NCBI GenBank assembly: GCA_028694715.1 | Contig: JAQVKJ010000071.1 | Location: 1 to 6,721, forward strand | DNA from: Weeksellaceae bacterium | GTDB taxonomy: Bacteria > Bacteroidota > Bacteroidia > Flavobacteriales > Weeksellaceae | Reading direction: 5' to 3' | Length of the DNA: 6,721 bases | In this document: positions 1-4,037 of the stretch, piece after piece | How positions within the stretch are numbered: the first letter of the stretch is position 1 | How the letters are laid out: every line of letters begins with the position of its first letter | Made by a program: the position numbers and the translations under genes | Notes under the pieces: generated by a model | Database searches by the model: none | What the model saw: only the letters and a program-made list of their open reading frames with translations | Told to the model about the DNA's origin: nothing

Positions 1-156
1 GTACTGATATTTTAATTCAGCTTCGTTTTTAAGTTTACTCAGTTCATTTTGATCTTAATTTGCGATGATTTTCGCAGACTGTTGAGGTGTTTGAGCCATT
101 CCCCATTGGGTAACTCCAAACAGCAAAATTAACAGATAGTGTAAATAGTTTCTCAT
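1..156 (-). pseudogene. 5' end of a secreted protein gene interrupted by an in-frame stop; runs off the left edge
   Basis: Reading the minus strand from an ATG at 156-154 gives a good Sec signal peptide: a short Arg/His-containing start, a hydrophobic core (LLILLFGV), then a likely cleavage site GMA|QTP after residue 21. The mature part opens QTPQQSAKIIAN and meets a TAA (plus-strand 55-57) after 33 codons. Beyond the stop the same frame stays open for 18 codons to the window edge and reads as a charged helix (DQNELSKLKNEAELKYQY), which looks like real protein. A TAA in place of TAT or TAC (Tyr) would explain this with one base change. From memory, the start resembles N-termini of a group of flavobacterial secreted S8 proteases that open with a similar Asp-Leu-rich helix, but too little is visible to name the family. 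Alternatives are a sequencing error or a genuine 33-residue secreted peptide. A possible promoter lies upstream at 212-239. Confidence 0.45.
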
Positions 157-211
157 TGAATTACATTTGATAGTTTTTACAATATGAGGTTGGGTTGGAG
201 TTAACTGACGG

Positions 212-239
212 TAAAACTATAAAATTTTTAACAATTCAA
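212..239 (-). promoter_or_regulatory. Candidate Bacteroidota-type promoter for the minus-strand ORF
   Basis: On the minus strand, TTG (239-237) is followed after 17 bases by TAGTTTTA (219-212). This fits the known Bacteroidota sigma-factor pattern TTG/TTTG, 17-20 bases, TAnnTTTG, with one mismatch in the last position of the -7 box. The predicted transcript would start near 205 and leave a leader of about 50 bases before the ATG at 156. In sequence this AT-rich such a match can arise by chance. Confidence 0.3.
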
Positions 240-268
240 TAATATTAATTGATTTGAAATATTGTTCG

Positions 269-295
269 TTGAGAAATTATTTAAAATTTTCTCAA
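269..295. repeat. Perfect 8-bp inverted repeat in the divergent intergenic region
   Basis: TTGAGAAA (269-276) and TTTCTCAA (288-295) are exact reverse complements around an 11-base AT-only spacer containing the palindrome TTTAAA (280-285). A wider imperfect pair, about 9 of 10 matching, flanks it (248-257 with 292-301). It could be a regulator binding site or a weak hairpin near the start of transcription of the plus-strand gene. No run of T follows it as would be needed for a terminator, and function is unproven. Confidence 0.35.
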
Positions 296-325
296 ATCAT
301 TGAGAGTTTGTAGTTTTATCCCCTC

Positions 326-330
326 AAGGA
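326..330 (+). promoter_or_regulatory. Shine-Dalgarno site AAGGA for the gamma-glutamyltransferase
   Basis: AAGGA sits six bases before the ATG at 337, the usual spacing for pairing with the 16S rRNA 3' end. It supports 337 as the true start. Many Bacteroidota genes lack such a site, and the other three starts considered in this window (156, 2041 or 2062, and 4003) have only A-rich sequence upstream. Confidence 0.6.
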
Positions 331-336
331 ATCCCT

Positions 337-2025
337 ATGAAAAATCTCATCCTCAGTTTTATTATACTGATATCTACTCCCGGCATGGGACAAAGTCAGA
401 CTTTTCAAAACGGAATGGTCGTCAGTGCTCATCCAAAAGCATCAGAAGCGAGCATTGAAATTCTCAAAAAAGGCGGAAACGCCATGGACGCGGCGGTATC
501 GGTACAGTTTGTACTCAGCGTAAGTCTTCCAATTGCCGGAAATATCGGAGGGGGAGGATTTCTGGTTTATCGTTCTGCCGACGGAAATTATGACGCACTC
601 GATTACAGAGAAACGGCTCCACTTAAAGCAAGCCGGGACATGTATCTCGACAATTCAGGAAATCCTGTCGGCCAACTCAGTTTGTATGGACACTTGGCTT
701 GTGGCGTACCCGGAACCGTTGCTGGAATGGCCGAAGCCCACAATAAATATGGAAAACTCAGTTGGCAGGAGGTGATTCAACCGGCCATAACATTGGCTGA
801 GAATGGTTTTGAGTTGACTGCAGCCCAAGCTTCCGAGCTAAATTCTAATTACCAAAAATTCTTAAAATGGAATCCCGAAGGAACAGCATTTACACAAAAA
901 AATGATTGGAAAGAAGGCGATTTGCTGGTACAAACAGAATTGGCCCAAACATTAAAATTAATCCAAAAGCACGGTAGCAAGGGATTCTATGAGGGTGTTA
1001 CCGCTCAGTATATCGTGAACGAAATGTCAAAAAACAACGGACTCATTTCACTTGAAGATTTAAAAAATTACAAAGCCATTTGGCGAAAACCAATTGTGGG
1101 AGAGTATAAAAATTATAAAATAATTTCAATGCCTCCACCCTCCAGTGGCGGAATTGCGTTGATTTCACTTTTTCACTCGGTTGAAGATTATCCACTGCAT
1201 CAATACGGATTTCAACAAGACAAAAGCGTTCAGCTGATGGTTGAAGCACAAAGAAGAATTTATGCCGACCGTGCTGTCCATTTCGGTGATCCCGATTTTC
1301 ATAATGTTCCGATAGAAATGCTACTCAACAAAGAAAATTCGATGAAGAGAATGAAAGATTTTTCATTTGAACAGGCCACACCCAGTACAGCCGTCAGCGC
1401 GGGAAATTATTCTCATCCAGAATCCTTTGAAACCACCCATTACAATGTGGTGGACAAAGAGGGCAATGCGGTTTCGGTTACCACGACCCTCAATGGTGCT
1501 TTTGGCTCATTTGTTGTTGTAGAAAACGCCGGTTTTTTATTAAACAACGAAATGGATGATTTTTCAATCAAACCGGGCGAACCCAATCTGTACGGACTGA
1601 CCGGCGGTGAAGCCAACGCCATACAACCGGGCAAAAGAATGCTCTCTTCCATGACGCCGACCATCGTTGAAAAAGACGGCAAATTGTTTTTGGTCATTGG
1701 GACACCGGGTGGTTCGACCATCATCACTACCGTTTTTCAAACAATTCTGAATTTGATTGAATTCAATCAAAACATTGAAGAAGCTGTGGCTGCACCAAGG
1801 TTTCACCATCAATGGCTACCCGATGAAGTTTTTGTAGAGAAAGGTGCCGTTCCTCAGCAAGTCCGTGAAAGATTGAATCAAAAAGGATATAAATTTGTCA
1901 GCAAGAGCCCTTGGGGCTGGGTGGACGGAAGCTGGGGAAGAGTCGATGCGATTCTGATTAATGAAGATGGAAGCCTGAGTGGTGGAGCCGACCCGAGAGG
2001 AGACGATACCATTGAAGCTTACTGA
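337..2025 (+). CDS. ggt: Gamma-glutamyltransferase / glutathione hydrolase precursor (complete, 562 aa)
   Basis: This N-terminal-nucleophile enzyme cleaves the gamma-glutamyl bond of glutathione and related peptides, passing glutamate to water or an amino acid. A signal peptide (about residues 1-18, cleavage near GMG|QSQ, no lipobox Cys) predicts export to the periplasm. In the family the precursor cuts itself into a large and a small subunit; here the cut would fall at E365|T366, freeing Thr366 in TTHYNVVD as nucleophile (E. coli Thr391). Matching the E. coli enzyme at a constant offset of 25 are T384, N386, E405 (Gln in E. coli, Glu in the human enzyme), D408, S437-S438 and oxyanion glycines G458-G459. 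R91 in DYRETAP should bind the substrate carboxylate. The lid loop is present (413-424, Tyr419), as in E. coli-type hydrolases. Length is normal (E. coli about 580) and no key residue is missing. The start is supported by AAGGA at 326-330. The S8 protease gene starts 15 bp downstream, suggesting one operon. Confidence 0.96.
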   Translation: MKNLILSFIILISTPGMGQSQTFQNGMVVSAHPKASEASIEILKKGGNAMDAAVSVQFVLSVSLPIAGNIGGGGFLVYRSADGNYDALDYRETAPLKASRDMYLDNSGNPVGQLSLYGHLACGVPGTVAGMAEAHNKYGKLSWQEVIQPAITLAENGFELTAAQASELNSNYQKFLKWNPEGTAFTQKNDWKEGDLLVQTELAQTLKLIQKHGSKGFYEGVTAQYIVNEMSKNNGLISLEDLKNYKAIWRKPIVGEYKNYKIISMPPPSSGGIALISLFHSVEDYPLHQYGFQQDKSVQLMVEAQRRIYADRAVHFGDPDFHNVPIEMLLNKENSMKRMKDFSFEQATPSTAVSAGNYSHPESFETTHYNVVDKEGNAVSVTTTLNGAFGSFVVVENAGFLLNNEMDDFSIKPGEPNLYGLTGGEANAIQPGKRMLSSMTPTIVEKDGKLFLVIGTPGGSTIITTVFQTILNLIEFNQNIEEAVAAPRFHHQWLPDEVFVEKGAVPQQVRERLNQKGYKFVSKSPWGWVDGSWGRVDAILINEDGSLSGGADPRGDDTIEAY

Positions 2026-2040
2026 TAAAACACAGATCAA

Positions 2041-3669
2041 ATGAACATTAAAACATACAAAATGACGAAATTATTCATGAGCTTGGGGATGACATTCTTT
2101 TTGTCCCTGAGTATTTTTGCACAGGATTCTGTCTTGTTACGAACCGAAAAAGTCTGGTACAATAGCAGTTTTGAAGACACCGGGATTTATGGTGTGAATA
2201 CAGAAAAAGCCTGGCAATTTCTGAAAGAGCAAAAGCGAAAACCGGCCGACCTGATAGTGGCCGTACTCGACGGTGGAATTCAGGCAGATCACATTGATTT
2301 GAAAGCCAATATGTGGGTCAACCCAAAGGAAATTCCCGGAAACGGCAAAGACGATGACAAAAACGCTTATGTGGATGATGTTTACGGTTGGAATTTCATC
2401 GGTGGAAAAGATGGCAAAAATGTGGATGGAGATACGCTGGAGAGCGTCAGGGTTTTCAAATCCGTTTATGTCCCATTGTTTGAGAGTACAGACGAAGCAA
2501 AAAACATCGAAAATCAAAACAAATATCCGGAAAAATATGACGAATATCTGGAACTCAAATCTAAAATCGCAAAAAAACAAAACGAAGCAAAAGCCAATCT
2601 GGTACAGTACACTTCCCTTCTGGAACAGATCAACAACGGCTTCAAACCACTCATTGAGTTTTTTGGCGACCAACCCATTACAGAAGAAAATCTGAGCAAA
2701 TACGAACCCACTGAAGAAACCATGGGTGCCATGATGATGTTTGGAATGATACCACAGGAAGAATGGAAAGGCAAAACCATGCAAGAAATCAATGATGAAC
2801 TCACCGAGCAACTCAACGATGCAGTTTCCTACTTCAACGGACAAATCGAATATCATTACAATCTGGAATTTGAACCCAGATTTATTGTCGGAGACGACTA
2901 CGACAACAAAAAAGAAAAAGACTATGGCAATAACGATGTGGAAGGTCCCGATGCACTCCACGGCACACATGTGGCCGGTCTGGTTTCTGCTGTTCGTGGC
3001 AATGAAAAAGGGATTGACGGAATCGCAGGAAATTCAGTGAAAATCATGGCCGTTCGTACTGTTCCCAACGGAGACGAAAGAGACAAAGATGTGGCCAATT
3101 CCATTCGGTATGCGGTGGACAACGGCGCAAAAATCCTGAATATGTCCTTTGGAAAAGATTATTCGCCCGACAAAGAAGTGGTTTGGGAGGCCATGCGTTA
3201 TGCAGAGAAAAAAGGTGCATTGCTGGTGAAAGCTGCAGGAAATGATAATTTGAACATAGACAACGACATCCATTATCCCACTAACTTTGACGATGAGGGA
3301 AACAAAGTGATAGAATCTCTCTTAACCGTTGGAGCTTCCAATCCTGAACCCGAAAATCTAAAAGCCAGTTTCTCGAATTTCGGAATCAAATCAGTGGATG
3401 TATTCGCTCCCGGAAACAAGATTCTTTCAACCGCTCCGCATGACAAATTCAGAGAATTACAGGGAACGAGTATGGCCTCACCGATTGTGGCCGGAGTAGC
3501 TGCATTGGTGTGGTCGCACTATCCCAAATTGAGTGCATTGGAAGTGAAAGAAGTCATTATGAATTCGGTCAATGTAAATCCTCAACTTGAAAATATTTCA
3601 GTGACAGGTGGCGTAATCGATGCATACAAAGCAGTACAGCTGGCTGAAGAATTGTACAAGAAAAATTGA
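2041..3669 (+). CDS. Secreted subtilisin-like serine protease, S8 family, with large insertion (complete, 542 aa)
   Basis: An endopeptidase of the subtilisin fold. The signal peptide has a Lys-rich start, a hydrophobic core and likely cleavage at IFA|QDS (after residue 27). The full catalytic set is visible: Asp77 (VAVLDGGI), His308 (HGTHVAG), oxyanion Asn401 (AAGND) and Ser477 (GTSMASP). Residues 104-113 (DDDKNAYVDD) look like a calcium-binding loop. Asp and His are about 230 residues apart, against about 32 in subtilisin; the extra ~200 residues (about 130-300) are charged, with a helical, coiled-coil-like stretch at 152-200. As I recall, similar insertions occur in flavobacterial relatives. 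Only about 40 residues lie between signal peptide and catalytic core, too few for a standard I9 propeptide. No C-terminal type IX secretion sorting domain is seen, so periplasmic or simple secretion is likely. ATG at 2062 (residue 8), preceded by A-rich sequence, is an equally good start and gives a more typical signal peptide. A strong terminator follows at 3691. Confidence 0.93.
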   Translation: MNIKTYKMTKLFMSLGMTFFLSLSIFAQDSVLLRTEKVWYNSSFEDTGIYGVNTEKAWQFLKEQKRKPADLIVAVLDGGIQADHIDLKANMWVNPKEIPGNGKDDDKNAYVDDVYGWNFIGGKDGKNVDGDTLESVRVFKSVYVPLFESTDEAKNIENQNKYPEKYDEYLELKSKIAKKQNEAKANLVQYTSLLEQINNGFKPLIEFFGDQPITEENLSKYEPTEETMGAMMMFGMIPQEEWKGKTMQEINDELTEQLNDAVSYFNGQIEYHYNLEFEPRFIVGDDYDNKKEKDYGNNDVEGPDALHGTHVAGLVSAVRGNEKGIDGIAGNSVKIMAVRTVPNGDERDKDVANSIRYAVDNGAKILNMSFGKDYSPDKEVVWEAMRYAEKKGALLVKAAGNDNLNIDNDIHYPTNFDDEGNKVIESLLTVGASNPEPENLKASFSNFGIKSVDVFAPGNKILSTAPHDKFRELQGTSMASPIVAGVAALVWSHYPKLSALEVKEVIMNSVNVNPQLENISVTGGVIDAYKAVQLAEELYKKN

Positions 3670-3690
3670 TTTCACATCAAACATAAAACG

Positions 3691-3718
3691 AAAAGCACAG
3701 AGATTTTCTGTGCTTTTT
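3691..3718. terminator. Bidirectional intrinsic terminator between convergent genes
   Basis: A perfect 11-bp inverted repeat, AAAAGCACAGA (3691-3701) and TCTGTGCTTTT (3707-3717), closes around a 5-base loop. Read on the plus strand it ends in five T (3714-3718), 22 bases after the S8 protease stop. Read on the minus strand the A-run at the other arm becomes a T-run, so it can also end the acylphosphatase transcript, whose stop lies at 3731. The convergent arrangement fits a shared terminator. Confidence 0.85.
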
Positions 3719-3730
3719 AATTGGAGTAAA

Positions 3731-4003
3731 TTATCTCCAAATAATGAATTCGTTGAAATCTACAACATCAGCGTTCTCTACTTTGATTTCGGTAACTTTT
3801 GCAGCAGCCGGACCGATATGACACCAAGCGATAAATTTTGAAATATCAGCCTCCTCACCTTCTGCTTCGGCATAAACACTGCCGTCCGGCATGTTCTGGA
3901 CAAAACCTTTGACACCGAGTTTATCCGCAATTTCTTTGGTTGATTTTCTGTAAAACACACCCTGAACTTTTCCGCTGATATAAAGATTTTTATGGATTTT
4001 CAT
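3731..4003 (-). CDS. acyP: Acylphosphatase (complete, 90 aa)
   Basis: A small cytoplasmic enzyme that hydrolyses the carboxyl-phosphate bond of acyl phosphates such as acetyl phosphate or 1,3-bisphosphoglycerate. The family signature is clear near the N-terminus: GKVQGVFYR (residues 11-19), where the loop and Arg19 cradle the phosphate, then GFVQNMPDGSV (33-43) with the catalytic Asn37 (Arg23 and Asn41 in the human enzyme). A GPAAAKVTEI segment (64-73) matches the usual GPP-x-A-x-V strand. Length is normal for the family (about 90-98). The only plausible start is the ATG at 4003, preceded by the A-rich AAATAAAA instead of a Shine-Dalgarno. It lies 34 bp downstream of the recB-like gene on the same strand, with no obvious promoter or terminator between, so co-transcription is likely. 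The cellular role of bacterial acylphosphatases is poorly defined, and the neighbour does not clarify it. Confidence 0.95.
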   Translation of the reverse strand: MKIHKNLYISGKVQGVFYRKSTKEIADKLGVKGFVQNMPDGSVYAEAEGEEADISKFIAWCHIGPAAAKVTEIKVENADVVDFNEFIIWR

Positions 4004-4037
4004 TTTTATTTGATTGATTTTGAATTGTATAAAGATT

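Larger units (their letters stand above)
157..336. other. Divergent AT-rich intergenic region (about 180 bp)
   Basis: This region separates the minus-strand interrupted ORF from the plus-strand gamma-glutamyltransferase, so it should carry promoters in both directions. I see no convincing ORF or structured RNA in it. It holds a candidate minus-strand promoter (212-239), a perfect 8-bp inverted repeat (269-276 with 288-295), a second imperfect one (170-180 with 211-220) and a Shine-Dalgarno at 326-330. A plus-strand promoter is not clear. The best -7 candidate is TAGTTTTA at 311-318, with TTTC 19 bases upstream (288-291); this would give a leader of only about a dozen bases. A perfect TAnnTTTG match on the plus strand (162-169) has no matching -33 element. 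Confidence 0.6.

Noticed and set aside
162..169. Perfect TAnnTTTG (TACATTTG) on the plus strand as the ggt -7 box
   Set aside because: There is no TTG or TTTG at 17-20 bases upstream, and it would leave an unusually long leader of about 160 bases; likely chance in AT-rich sequence.
1440..1812. Minus-strand open frames opposite the catalytic part of ggt
   Set aside because: They overlap the most conserved part of a recognised enzyme and show no signal, motif or ribosome site of their own.
2354..2695. Plus-strand open frame inside the S8 protease gene
   Set aside because: It is a frame-shifted reading of the protease insertion, with Lys/Thr/Asn-rich sequence and no recognisable motif.
2137..2970. 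Long open frame on the minus strand opposite the S8 protease (about 277 codons)
   Set aside because: It is the exact antisense of a gene with an intact catalytic set. Its translation is dominated by runs of Phe, Val and Ile from reverse-complemented Lys and Asp codons, and it resembles no family I know.
4004..4037. Possible separate promoter for acylphosphatase in the 34-bp gap
   Set aside because: No TTG plus TAnnTTTG pair with correct spacing fits in the gap, and co-transcription with the upstream gene is simpler.
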